The notes: a model not told the origin generated them from the letters alone. Numbered from the stretch's first letter, positions 18,099 through 27,272 are shown. The stretch is DNA of 64,000 bases from Bacteroides zhangwenhongii (GCF_009193325.2 NZ_CP059856.1:806001-870000); one strand, 5' to 3'. Numbers and translations are program-made.

Positions 18099-20630
18099 AT
18101 GAAGAATATAAAGATATTTGCAACGTTTTTCATCTGCCTGCTGGTACTTTCGGCATGCTCGGATGATTGGAAAGAAAATGCGCTGACAGCTAAATTTGCT
18201 TTTGACAAGACGATCTATTATGTAGGCGAAGAAGTCAGTATCACGAATGAAACGATGGGCGGAGAAGGCAACTATGCTTGCCAATGGGATTTAGGAAACG
18301 GAAAGACTTCGACCGATATGGCTCCGAAAGTAATTTACGAAACGAATGGTGCCTATACAGTGACTTTGCACGTCAAAGATGGCAAAGGAAATTACGCAAT
18401 GGCTCATAAACTGCTGACGATTGAAGCGGAGCCTCTGCCCGAAGTCGGGAATGTGAAACTGAAGTGGGTAGGTGCCCATGTACTGGGAGAAATACGTTCC
18501 ACGGCTCCGGCAGTCAGTGATGATAACAATGTGTATATGACTTCTAACGACCATTATTTGCGTAAATTCTCTGCCACGACGGGCGAACAGCTTTGGGAAT
18601 TCGATTTGTGGACTTCCGCCGACGGCGATTCTCCGTCCGGCAATACGCATACAACTCCGAGCATCGATACAGATGGTACTGTCTACGTAGGGACTGGCGA
18701 TACCAGTGGTAAGGTAGGCCGTGTATATGCCATTAATCCCGATGGAACGAAAAAATGGGTAGTTGCCGGAGATGCCGAAAAAGGATTTTGGAATAAAGGA
18801 CAGGCTTCAAAGCCTCGTATTAATTATCTGACTTGTGCGATTGGAGAGAATCATATCTATATGGGGAATGGCGGATCTACCGGGTCGGTACTTGCCGTTG
18901 ATAAGAACACCGGACATAGAGTTGGCTATGTGTCAAATGCGGACAATTCGGGAGGTCCTTCGGGTGGAGTATCTGCCGGAATTGCATTGGCGAACAATAC
19001 GTTGGTTTGGTCAGGCGGAAAGAATGGATTATTCGGTGTTTCGGCATCTGCCTTGAATGCAGGCGGTAATGTGATGTGGGCATGGCAGGTATATAGTTCG
19101 GGAAATGACAAACCTTCGGAAAACATGAATGGTTCCGTAGCGGTGGATGGAGCCGGAACAATTTATGGGATTGCCACATTCCCGGCAATAGGAAGCAGTG
19201 CCTATGCTATGGGAAGCGACGGAGTCGAAAAGTGGCGCACCTCGTTGGGAAATGTAGGAACACTAGATCAGGGTGGCGTTGTGATAGGTTTGGACGGAAG
19301 CATCATTGTAACGGTAAAACGTGCTCCGGGCGAAGCTACGGGAGGAATTGTTTCTTTATCTCCTAATGGAGTTATCCAATGGCATTACGGTGTGCCGGAA
19401 GATGTCAGCGGATGTGCGGCAATTGACCAGGCGGGAAATATTCATTTTGGAACCCAGTCCGGCAATTATTATATCATTAAACCCGAAGCATCGGAAGAAC
19501 AGCTAATCCTGAAAAAAGACCTCGCCGCACTGATTAATGAAAGTGACTCCCCTATGAAGGACAACTGGGAAGCAGGTATCGGGAAGATATGGAGTTCACC
19601 GACAATCGGTCCGGACGGCACTATCTATATCGGTATCACGAATACCGTAGATCCGTCAAAGAGTGTTTTGGTAGCTTTGGAAGATGAAGGTATTAGCGGA
19701 TGTGCAGCTTCCGCATGGCCGATGAAAGGGAAAGACAGCCGTCATTCCAGTGCACAGTTGGGCGGTTCGGGTGAAAATCCGGGTGGTGATCCGGGCGGAC
19801 AGCTACCTATCACAGGAAATATGAAGGCCGATTTGAAGAACTTGTTTGAGGACAGCTCATATAAAGTCTGGCTCTGTGCCCATCGGGCGAACACCCAGAA
19901 GGGGATAACCAACGGTATACCGGAAAATTCATTGCCTTCTATAGAATATGCCATCAATGCCGGAGTAGAGATGATCGAACTGGATGCACGCCCCACATCG
20001 GACGGGATATTGGTGCTGATGCACGATAATACTATCGACAGAACCACCGACGGAAGCGGCGCGGTAGGAAATTATACCTATCAGCAACTACAACAGTTCT
20101 ATCTTAAAGATGCAGCAGGTAATCTGACGAGCGAACGGATTCCGACTTTAGAGGATGCATTGAAAAAGGGGAAAGGAAAGGTGTATTTCAATTTGGATAT
20201 TGTCAACAAAAACGTTGCCGTAGCTACAATAGTGTCATTACTTAAAAGGTTGGATATGGAAAGCGAAGTGCTACTGTATGTTTCCAATAATCGCAATTAT
20301 GCGTATGATTTAAGAGCGGCAAACAGCAGCCTGTTGCTGCATCCGATGGCAAAAGCGGCCGATGATATTACTTACTTTGCTTCTTCTTATACGGACAATG
20401 TACAGATGATGCAACTATCTACATCAGATGCTCTGTCGGGCACAATGACCGAAGACATTAAGTCTAAAGGCTGGCTTATTTTCTCCAATATTGTAGGGGC
20501 GAATGATGCGAATATGCTGTCAGAGAACTATTCGGGGCTTGTAGGTATGATAAACAAACGCATTAATATCGTACAAACCGATTATGCCGAATTGGCAGCC
20601 AAGTATTTAAAATCCAAAGATTATAGATAA
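18099..20630 (+). CDS. Lipoprotein with PKD domain, PQQ-type beta-propeller and glycerophosphodiesterase domain
   Basis: An 843-residue lipoprotein (lipobox LSAC, Cys20) of three parts. Residues about 28-112 are a PKD domain (CQWDLGNGKTSTDMAPKVIYETNGAYTVTLHVKDG). Residues about 118-550 are repeated PQQ/quinoprotein-like propeller blades (NVYMTSNDHYLRKFSATTGEQLWEFD, GTVYVGTGDTS, GRVYAINPDGTKKW). A Gly/Pro linker then leads to a GDPD domain (about 590-843) with AHRAN, PENS, IELDARPTSDG and MHDNTIDRTTDG, which supply the catalytic His, Glu, Asp and His set. It occupies the SusE/SusF-like position directly after susD, so it is likely a surface-exposed binding protein and hydrolase. The propeller ligand is unknown. 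Confidence 0.85.
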   Translation: MKNIKIFATFFICLLVLSACSDDWKENALTAKFAFDKTIYYVGEEVSITNETMGGEGNYACQWDLGNGKTSTDMAPKVIYETNGAYTVTLHVKDGKGNYAMAHKLLTIEAEPLPEVGNVKLKWVGAHVLGEIRSTAPAVSDDNNVYMTSNDHYLRKFSATTGEQLWEFDLWTSADGDSPSGNTHTTPSIDTDGTVYVGTGDTSGKVGRVYAINPDGTKKWVVAGDAEKGFWNKGQASKPRINYLTCAIGENHIYMGNGGSTGSVLAVDKNTGHRVGYVSNADNSGGPSGGVSAGIALANNTLVWSGGKNGLFGVSASALNAGGNVMWAWQVYSSGNDKPSENMNGSVAVDGAGTIYGIATFPAIGSSAYAMGSDGVEKWRTSLGNVGTLDQGGVVIGLDGSIIVTVKRAPGEATGGIVSLSPNGVIQWHYGVPEDVSGCAAIDQAGNIHFGTQSGNYYIIKPEASEEQLILKKDLAALINESDSPMKDNWEAGIGKIWSSPTIGPDGTIYIGITNTVDPSKSVLVALEDEGISGCAASAWPMKGKDSRHSSAQLGGSGENPGGDPGGQLPITGNMKADLKNLFEDSSYKVWLCAHRANTQKGITNGIPENSLPSIEYAINAGVEMIELDARPTSDGILVLMHDNTIDRTTDGSGAVGNYTYQQLQQFYLKDAAGNLTSERIPTLEDALKKGKGKVYFNLDIVNKNVAVATIVSLLKRLDMESEVLLYVSNNRNYAYDLRAANSSLLLHPMAKAADDITYFASSYTDNVQMMQLSTSDALSGTMTEDIKSKGWLIFSNIVGANDANMLSENYSGLVGMINKRINIVQTDYAELAAKYLKSKDYR

Positions 20631-20635
20631 CTAGA

Positions 20636-21562
20636 ATGAATATGAAGAAATATATAATCATAGCAATTGTTCTGCTGTTTCCTCTCTGTCTGTTTGCAGA
20701 TGAACCGGTAAAGGCAATTTACGCAAAGATAACGGATCCCGATAATAAAGAAATCACTGTCGTAGCCCATCGGGCGGACTGGCGTTTTGCACCTGAAAAT
20801 TCGCTGGCAGCGATTGAAAGTTCTATCCGGTTGGGAGCCGACGTGGTGGAACTGGACATTCAGAAAACCAAAGACGGACAGTTGATCCTTATGCATGATA
20901 AGACGTTGGACAGAACGACAACCGGAAAGGGCAAGATTGCCGAATGGACACTGGACTCCATCCGGACTCTCCGCCTGAAGAATGGTGCCGCATTGAAAAC
21001 CAAACATCGTGTGCCTACATTGGAAGAAGCATTATTGACGGCAAAAGGGCGTGTGATGGTAAATTTGGATAAGGCATATCCCATATTCGACGAGATTTTC
21101 CCCATCTTGGAGAAAACCGGAACTGTCGGGCAGATCATTATGAAAGGCTCCAAACCTGTTGCGGAAGTAAAGAAGGATTTGGGAAAATATTTAGACCGGA
21201 TTATATATATGCCTATCGTGCATTTGGACAGGCCGGGAGCTATGCAGCAAATAGATGATTTTATGAAAGAACTTCATCCCGTAGCTTTTGAATTGCTGTT
21301 TGAATCGGATACTTGTCAACTCCCCAAACAGGTGCGAGCTAAACTCGAAGGAAAAAGTAAAATTTGGTATAATACCCTTTGGGATACGATGGCAGGCGGG
21401 CATGACGATGATAAATCGTTGGAAAATCCGGATGAAGGCTACGGATATTTGATAGACACACTTGGTGCAACCATCATTCAGACCGATCGTACCGCCTATT
21501 TATTGGAATATCTGCAAGCACGTAAGAAACGTAATGAGCATAAGGCAGATGCATTTCATTAA
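20636..21562 (+). CDS. Glycerophosphodiester phosphodiesterase, secreted
   Basis: A 308-residue enzyme with a cleavable signal peptide (residues 1-21, ending FPLCLFA). The GDPD catalytic residues are present: His45-Arg46 in VAHRADW, Glu54 in PENS, Glu72 and Asp74 in VELDIQ, and His87 in MHDKTLDRTT. It cleaves glycerophosphodiesters to glycerol-3-phosphate and an alcohol, presumably in the periplasm. The start follows the preceding stop by five bases, and a GlpT-like antiporter gene follows after 16 bases, which fits delivery of the product to the inner-membrane carrier. It shares motifs with the GDPD domain of the previous protein but lacks the propeller. Confidence 0.92.
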   Translation: MNMKKYIIIAIVLLFPLCLFADEPVKAIYAKITDPDNKEITVVAHRADWRFAPENSLAAIESSIRLGADVVELDIQKTKDGQLILMHDKTLDRTTTGKGKIAEWTLDSIRTLRLKNGAALKTKHRVPTLEEALLTAKGRVMVNLDKAYPIFDEIFPILEKTGTVGQIIMKGSKPVAEVKKDLGKYLDRIIYMPIVHLDRPGAMQQIDDFMKELHPVAFELLFESDTCQLPKQVRAKLEGKSKIWYNTLWDTMAGGHDDDKSLENPDEGYGYLIDTLGATIIQTDRTAYLLEYLQARKKRNEHKADAFH

Positions 21563-21578
21563 TATGTAAATTTCGTTT

Positions 21579-22934
21579 ATGTCATTTAAAATATTGGATT
21601 TTTATAGAATCTCTCCTCCGGCAGCCGGGGGAGAGACTGATTCCGAACGTTCTTCACGTTTCAAGCGTATCCGTTGGGCAACGTTCTTGTCGGCTACTAC
21701 CGGATATGGTATTTATTATGTTTGCCGTCTTAGTATGAACGTAGTGCGCAAGCCGATTGTAGAGGAGGGAGTATTCTCCGAAACTCAATTGGGAATCATA
21801 GGATCCTGCCTGTTCTTCGTGTATGCAGTGGGCAAGTTGACGAATGGATTTCTTGCCGACCGTAGTAATGTACGGCGTTTTATGTCTACCGGATTATTGT
21901 GTTCCGCTTTGATAAACCTATGTTTGGGTTTCACCAATTCGTTTTATGCATTTACCATACTTTGGGGACTGAATGGTTGGTTTCAGTCAATGGGAGCAGC
22001 GTCCGGTGTGGTTTCGCTGACCCGGTGGTATAGCAGTAAGGAGCGGGGTACTTTTTATGGCTTTTGGTCTGCCAGCCATAATTTGGGTGAGGCATTGACG
22101 TTTATTTCCATAGCATTACTGGTCAGTGGGATGGGATGGAGATATGGAATGATTGGAGCCGGAGTAATTGGTATCTTGGGATTCCTGATGATGCTTGTCT
22201 TTATGCGTGATACACCACAAAGTCAGGGATTCTTGTTGGATAAAAAATCTTCCTTTGAGGATTCCCGGTCTTCATCCGGCAAACAAACGGAAGATTTCAA
22301 CAAAGCTCAAAAAGCAGTCTTGAAGAATCCTGCAATTTGGATTTTAGCTTTGTCCAGCGCATTTATGTATATCAGTCGTTATGCTGTGAACAGTTGGGGT
22401 GTTTTCTATCTGGAAGCTCAAAAGGGATACTCTACATTGGATGCAAGTTTTATCATATCTATCAGTTCCATTTGTGGAATCATCGGTACGGTATTTTCCG
22501 GAATCATTTCAGACAGGCTTTTTTCCGGTAGCCGTAATGTTCCCGCTTTAGTATTCGGATTGATGAATGTTCTTGCACTTAGCCTGTTCCTATTGGTTCC
22601 GGGCGTACACTTCTGGGTAGATGTGCTTGCGATGGTTCTTTTCGGGTTGGGTATCGGAGTTCTCATTTGTTTTCTAGGTGGTCTGATGGCTGTCGATATT
22701 GCTCCCCGTAATGCTTCCGGAGCGGCTTTGGGAGTAGTCGGTATCGCCAGTTATATCGGAGCCGGATTGCAAGATGTGATGAGTGGCATTTTAATAGAAG
22801 GTCAGAAGACGGTTCAAAATGGAGTGGAGGTTTACGACTTTACCTATATCAATTGGTTCTGGATTGGTGCGGCTTTACTATCTGTTTTCTTTGCCTTATT
22901 GGTTTGGAATGCGAAGTCGAAAGAAGTGGATTAG
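21579..22934 (+). CDS. GlpT/UhpT-family organophosphate:phosphate antiporter
   Basis: A 451-residue major facilitator protein with twelve membrane helices. RWATFLSATTGYGIYYVCRLSMNVVRKPIVEE matches the N-terminal helix 1 region of GlpT/UhpT proteins. ADRSNVRRFMSTGLL is the loop 2-3 motif, and SLTRWYSSKERGTFYGFWSASHNLGEALT is the family signature. It exchanges glycerol-3-phosphate or a similar organophosphate for phosphate across the inner membrane. As the last gene of the SusCD operon, it imports the product of the two phosphodiesterases. Substrate identity is inferred from the neighbours. The length matches the family. Confidence 0.9.
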   Translation: MSFKILDFYRISPPAAGGETDSERSSRFKRIRWATFLSATTGYGIYYVCRLSMNVVRKPIVEEGVFSETQLGIIGSCLFFVYAVGKLTNGFLADRSNVRRFMSTGLLCSALINLCLGFTNSFYAFTILWGLNGWFQSMGAASGVVSLTRWYSSKERGTFYGFWSASHNLGEALTFISIALLVSGMGWRYGMIGAGVIGILGFLMMLVFMRDTPQSQGFLLDKKSSFEDSRSSSGKQTEDFNKAQKAVLKNPAIWILALSSAFMYISRYAVNSWGVFYLEAQKGYSTLDASFIISISSICGIIGTVFSGIISDRLFSGSRNVPALVFGLMNVLALSLFLLVPGVHFWVDVLAMVLFGLGIGVLICFLGGLMAVDIAPRNASGAALGVVGIASYIGAGLQDVMSGILIEGQKTVQNGVEVYDFTYINWFWIGAALLSVFFALLVWNAKSKEVD

Positions 22935-23013
22935 TTTCGGGTATATTAGATTAGATTGAAAAAGCTTGTTTCCAAAAGAGGATAACAAGTGTTTGTTTAT
23001 GTTTTTATCATAT

Positions 23014-23374
23014 TTACTTCGTCTCTACCAACCAACGATTGATATTGCGAGTTTCCGCACTAAATTCCACACCGATTTTTACTATTTTCCGGTGGTCTTT
23101 CTGATATAAAATCCCTGATCGTTGTTCTTCATTGGAGTATAGAATGGTACAAGGAAATTAATGAATCCATAACGTACCTCATCGTTAGGAAAGTCTAGAA
23201 AATAATTATTGAAGCGTCTATCGTAATTCTTAATTGTCAAATTAGAAGATACGTTTTTCCCAAGTTAGCCATTCGCCATACAAGTACGGTCTTATCCACA
23301 TAAAGATAATTTTTCCTACGGATATCTTCAAAAGTCTGTATACCAATGGGAAGTTTACGCATCGAGTTATACAT
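23014..23374 (-). pseudogene. AAA-ATPase-like/DUF1703 gene remnant with central deletion
   Basis: The minus strand from 23374 encodes a family N-terminus (RKLPIGIQTFEDIRRKNYLYVDKT, then ANLGKTY). A different frame then carries the C-terminal part (LTIKNYDRRFNNYFLDFPNDEVRYGFINFLVPFYTP), an internal stop, and a third frame ending VGVEF..NRWLVETK. About 330 central residues, including the P-loop, are missing, so this is dead. It belongs to the same family as the truncated gene at 10381-11466. The two remnants lie on opposite strands at either end of the phosphodiester locus. The rest of the 600-base gap between 22935 and 23534 holds nothing else that I recognise. Confidence 0.75.
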
Positions 23375-23534
23375 ATTCGATGTTTATTTGAATATTATGT
23401 ATCAAAAATAATGATATTTTTATATAATAATTGTATTTGCGTAAACAACTTCCCTGTTTCTTTTTTCTCTTTGTACGCAAGGAGTTGAATCTTTGCATAC
23501 GAGAACAAAATAATAAACCCTAAAAACTGTAGGA

Positions 23535-24515
23535 ATGATGAAAATAGAAAATTTTACGGATTACATGAGTCGGGTGATTGAAAACCTGAAAAAAGAAGAA
23601 CGTTATGGAACGGCCTACATTTACAGCTATGCCCTCAAGGCACTCCGTATTTATAAAGGAAAGAATGATTTACCTTTCAGTGTCTTCAACAAGATGGAAA
23701 TGAAGCATTTTGAGCAATACTTGCTCAATAACAAACGAAGTTGGAACACCATTTCCACTTATTTCCGCGCTTTGCGTGCCGTTTATAATCGGGCAGTGGA
23801 CGAAGAAATCATAAAAGGAGAACTTCGATTGTTTCATCATGTATTCACAGGCGTGACGTCGGAAAAGAAGCTGGCGCTGGAAGTCTGTGAGATGCGTGAA
23901 CTGATAGCGAAAAATTGCAGCCGGAAAATGCTTTGTGAAACACAGCTATCCCCAAGCCTGCAACGTGCACGTGATTTGCTGGCATTGATGCTGCTACTAC
24001 AAGGCATTGGCTTTTCCGACCTCATCCATTTGCGGAACGTGAACCTGAAGAAGAACGGTGGAAAACAATATTTCCTACACTTCCGCCGACAGAAGACAGG
24101 TGCGGAACTAAGTATTCAGGTTCCACCGGAAGCGATGGCAATCATCGAACGCTATCGCAGCAAAGATTCCTCCTCTCTTTATCTGCTCAATCTGCTTGAC
24201 GGACAAAGCGGGGGAGAGGAAGCGTATGGCGAATACCGCCGACAACTGCGAATATTCAATTATAACCTTTCCCGCCTGGCCATCCTTTGCGGTGTGGACT
24301 CTCCTGTCAGCTCCTATACCGCCCGGCACACCTGGGCGACGCTGGCAAAATACTGTGAAGTCCCCGAAGAAATCATTTCCGAGGGGCTAGGACATTCTTC
24401 ACTCGAAGTGACACGCACTTACCTGAAACGTTTTGAAAACGATAAACTTAGCAAGGCTAATCTGATAATAAAGGATTACGTGTTTAAGGGAAATCAGAGG
24501 CTTTGGAATAGCTGA
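23535..24515 (+). CDS. Tyrosine recombinase, probable DNA invertase
   Basis: A 326-residue site-specific recombinase. An N-terminal SAM-like core-binding domain (about 8-95) precedes the catalytic domain with YTARHTWATLAK (His-x-x-Arg), LGHSSLEVTRTYLKRF (His and the nucleophile Tyr) and a Lys-containing hairpin. The usual first Arg is replaced in the sequence GIGFSDLIHL, a feature of Bacteroides Tsr-type invertases (GMPFVDLA-like motif). It lies 30 bases upstream of a pair of perfect 21-bp inverted repeats that flank a promoter, so it is very likely the enzyme that flips that segment. Its own promoter is not obvious. Confidence 0.85.
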   Translation: MMKIENFTDYMSRVIENLKKEERYGTAYIYSYALKALRIYKGKNDLPFSVFNKMEMKHFEQYLLNNKRSWNTISTYFRALRAVYNRAVDEEIIKGELRLFHHVFTGVTSEKKLALEVCEMRELIAKNCSRKMLCETQLSPSLQRARDLLALMLLLQGIGFSDLIHLRNVNLKKNGGKQYFLHFRRQKTGAELSIQVPPEAMAIIERYRSKDSSSLYLLNLLDGQSGGEEAYGEYRRQLRIFNYNLSRLAILCGVDSPVSSYTARHTWATLAKYCEVPEEIISEGLGHSSLEVTRTYLKRFENDKLSKANLIIKDYVFKGNQRLWNS

Positions 24516-24545
24516 TAAAAACACAAGAACGGCAAAATAAAGACG

Positions 24546-24566
24546 TTACTTGCTAAGTAACGGAAA
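24546..24566 (+). repeat. Left inverted repeat of the phase switch
   Basis: Begins TTACTTGCTAAGTAACGG and matches, in reverse complement, all 21 bases of 24843-24863. It is partly palindromic itself (TTACT and AGTAA arms). Confidence 0.88.
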
Positions 24567-24686
24567 GGTATTATGGTACGACAAATATATGAAATATATG
24601 GATGAATCATTCTTTTTTTATTGATTTCTTACTCACAAACAGAAAAAGACTATAAAACCCAGTTAGAAAAAACACTTATCACATAT

Positions 24687-24717
24687 CAAATATAGATTGA
24701 GCCGTGGAAAACACAAA
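24687..24717 (-). promoter_or_regulatory. Consensus promoter inside the invertible segment
   Basis: On the minus strand, TTTG (24714-24717), exactly 19 bases, then TATATTTG (24687-24694) give a full match to TTTG-N19-TAnnTTTG. A second TATATTTG lies at 24582-24589 on the same strand without a good -33 box. Both face the recombinase gene in this orientation. No TAnnTTTG is found on the plus strand within the segment. Confidence 0.72.
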
Positions 24718-24842
24718 ATTCTCCTCTATCTGCTTCCCTTCACTTTGGTGCAGACTACTATTCTTGTGTATATTCTTTTACGAGAATCACAGCAAATGAG
24801 ATGATTGCAGTGCACAGCGCCCTGTTCTGACTGTAGAATCTG

Positions 24843-24863
24843 TTTCCGTTACTTAGCAAGTAA
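24843..24863 (-). repeat. Right inverted repeat of the phase switch
   Basis: Reverse complement of 24546-24566 without mismatch. It lies 52 bases before the start codon of the leucine-rich-repeat lipoprotein. Confidence 0.88.
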
Positions 24864-24915
24864 TTCAAGGCAGGTATGAGTAATCATTTATTTAATAAAA
24901 AAAACAAAGTAAAGT

Positions 24916-27219
24916 ATGAGAAGAAACAGTCTCTGTTTGATGCTACTATTCGTAGTAATGGCTATCGGGTGTGATGACGGCGAGCTTGTGCAGCTGCAAA
25001 GAGATGTAAAAGATCTCCAGTCGAGAGTCACAACACTAGAAACGTGGTGTAACACGGCAAACACACAAATTTGTGCATTGCAAGGACTTGTCACTGCATT
25101 AGAGCAAAAAGACTTTGTGACAGGCGTTACCCCAATTGTGGAAAATTCAAAAGAAGTGGGCTATACTATTTCTTTCAGTAAAAGCGGTCCTATCACCATT
25201 CGGCACGGAGAAAAAGGTACGGATGGCATTACTCCCGTCATCGGTGTGAAGCAGGATACGGACGGAAACTATTATTGGACGGTGAAAACAGGCGATGCCG
25301 CACCGGATTGGATGCTTGATGTCTCGGGAAATAAAATCTCTACTACCGGTGCTGACGGTCATTCCCCCGTTATCAGCATTGCCGAATTCGAAGAATGCTT
25401 CTATTGGAAGATAGATGGTGAATGGCTGCTTGATAATGGCAAGAAAGTACCTGTGACAGGCGAACAGGGAGATGCTATTTTCGCAGAAAATGGGATCGAC
25501 TATACCACTGACTCTGCAAACGTCATCTTTACGCTTGCCGATGGAACAACGAAAATAACGCTTCCCAAATCAAGTTTTGTGACGGTCGGCTTTGACAGCT
25601 ACGAAATTTTCTATGCTTCGGCAACCAACAACGAAATCACTCTGATGCTACCGTTTACTCTCAAAGAAGAAGATTATACCACCCTGGCAGCTACCGTTAC
25701 CAACGAAAGTGGGACAGGCATGGACGTTAAAACCCGCTCTGCCACTACGCAGGAAATATGGGGTGTGCAGGTCACTAAACCGAGCTTCGCAGAAGGTGCT
25801 GTCGTTACGGGAAGTGCCAAAGTGACGCTCACCGCACCTGCTAATATCAAACTCTCGGCAACAGCCCTGCTGAAAGTAACCATAACTGACAAAAACGGCA
25901 AAGACTTCACAGTTACCCGACCTGTGAAATATTTTGATGGCCTCATTGTTGAAAGTACGGCAGGGAACTTAAGTACTGAGGTTACAGATGGCTCTGTACG
26001 CAAACTCGCTATCAAAGGCAGCATGAATGCAGACGACTTTACATATATCAGACAATCACTGAATGCCTTGGAAGTATTAGACTTGTCGATGACCGATCTC
26101 GCCGTCATGCCCAATCGTGGACTGGCATTCAATAAACCTCTATCGGCGAACACCACGCTCAAACGAGTCGTTCTTCCGGCCACCGTTACCGCGATTGAAG
26201 AAGCCGCCTTTGCCAATTGCCGTGCATTGGAAACGATGGATACAGAGAATGCCCAAAGCATCGGGCGGTGGGCATTTGAGAACTGCATAAGTCTCCGGAA
26301 TGTCCATATAGGCGAAAAAACTGAGAACATCTACAACTCGGCATTTATGAATTGCACCGCTTTGGCGACTGTCAATATTCCCGGAAGTGTGCAGACGCTG
26401 GGAAGATGGTTGTTCGAGGGTTGTGAGAATCTGGAAACGATCACTCTCAACGAGGGAGTGCGGAATCTTTCACCGAGCACATTCTATGGCTGTGGCATCA
26501 GGTCAATCTCTATTCCCTCCACCGTGACCGAAATTCCTGATTGGGTATTTCAGGAGTGTCACAACTTGGAGCATATTACCCTGCATGATGGAATTACCTC
26601 GATAGGTGAAGCTGTGTTTCTCCGCTGCTATTCTTTGAAAGATTTTCGTATCCCGAAAGGAGTCACCGTGATTCGCAATAATATGTTTGATGAGTGTCAG
26701 AGCTTGCAACGTGTGACATTTCACAACGGCATAACCGAAATTCAAGAACGGGCGTTTGGTTATTGCATTAATTTGGCAGGAGATCCGGTGGGAGGATATC
26801 TTACGCTTCCCTCCTCATTGACGACTTTGGATAACGGAGCATTCCAAAACTGCAATAGCCTGTTGGCTGTTGATATGTCGGAAACAGCCGTTACAGCTAT
26901 ACCGGAGTATCTTTTTGCTCATTGTGAAAAGCTTTCTGCCATCACTTTGCCCAATAATTTACAGACAATAGGAGAATGGGCGTTCACGGTATGTCCAATG
27001 ATAGCAATAACATTGCCCGCCAGCGTGACTTCCGTAGGCAGCTATGCTTTCTGGCAGTGTGCACAGTTGAAATATGTTTATTCCAATGCTCCGACAGCCC
27101 CTACTATTGGTGTGCAAACATTTGATCCTGAATGCAAAACGGGCCGTACGGTGTATATTCCATCAACAGCCAATTATGCCTCATGGATCAGCTATTTTGA
27201 CTCAATAAGAAATTTGTAA
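24916..27219 (+). CDS. BspA-like leucine-rich-repeat surface lipoprotein, likely phase variable
   Basis: A 767-residue lipoprotein (lipobox AIGC, Cys19). A heptad-like coiled coil (VQLQRDVKDLQSRVTTLETW) follows, then DUF4988/PL29-type modules (FVTGVTPIVENSKEVGYTISFSKSGPITIRHGEKGTDG). After a beta-rich middle, about ten LRR_5 (BspA/TpLRR) repeats fill residues 400-740, with recurrent LEVLDLSMTD, VVLPATVTAIEEAAFANC and ITLPASVTSVGSYAFWQC units. Proteins of this type are surface adhesins or binding proteins. The gene is preceded by the invertible segment and followed by a strong terminator, so it is a single transcription unit under the switch. No enzyme motif is seen. Confidence 0.87.
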   Translation: MRRNSLCLMLLFVVMAIGCDDGELVQLQRDVKDLQSRVTTLETWCNTANTQICALQGLVTALEQKDFVTGVTPIVENSKEVGYTISFSKSGPITIRHGEKGTDGITPVIGVKQDTDGNYYWTVKTGDAAPDWMLDVSGNKISTTGADGHSPVISIAEFEECFYWKIDGEWLLDNGKKVPVTGEQGDAIFAENGIDYTTDSANVIFTLADGTTKITLPKSSFVTVGFDSYEIFYASATNNEITLMLPFTLKEEDYTTLAATVTNESGTGMDVKTRSATTQEIWGVQVTKPSFAEGAVVTGSAKVTLTAPANIKLSATALLKVTITDKNGKDFTVTRPVKYFDGLIVESTAGNLSTEVTDGSVRKLAIKGSMNADDFTYIRQSLNALEVLDLSMTDLAVMPNRGLAFNKPLSANTTLKRVVLPATVTAIEEAAFANCRALETMDTENAQSIGRWAFENCISLRNVHIGEKTENIYNSAFMNCTALATVNIPGSVQTLGRWLFEGCENLETITLNEGVRNLSPSTFYGCGIRSISIPSTVTEIPDWVFQECHNLEHITLHDGITSIGEAVFLRCYSLKDFRIPKGVTVIRNNMFDECQSLQRVTFHNGITEIQERAFGYCINLAGDPVGGYLTLPSSLTTLDNGAFQNCNSLLAVDMSETAVTAIPEYLFAHCEKLSAITLPNNLQTIGEWAFTVCPMIAITLPASVTSVGSYAFWQCAQLKYVYSNAPTAPTIGVQTFDPECKTGRTVYIPSTANYASWISYFDSIRNL

Positions 27220-27272
27220 ATAATTAAGTTTAACTTTTTGCATCAATTAGTTAAACAAATATCTATTTTTGT

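Larger units (their letters stand above)
24546..24863. other. Invertible DNA segment with internal promoter (phase switch)
   Basis: Perfect 21-bp inverted repeats at 24546-24566 and 24843-24863 bound 276 bases that contain no gene. Each repeat contains TTACTTGCTAAGTAA, two 5-base arms around a 5-base centre, as expected for a tyrosine recombinase crossover site. The segment lies between a Tsr-type recombinase gene and a surface lipoprotein gene and contains a consensus promoter on the minus strand. In the orientation seen here that promoter faces away from the lipoprotein gene, so the locus is read as OFF. Inversion would place it about 190 bases upstream of the start codon, facing it. Confidence 0.82.
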
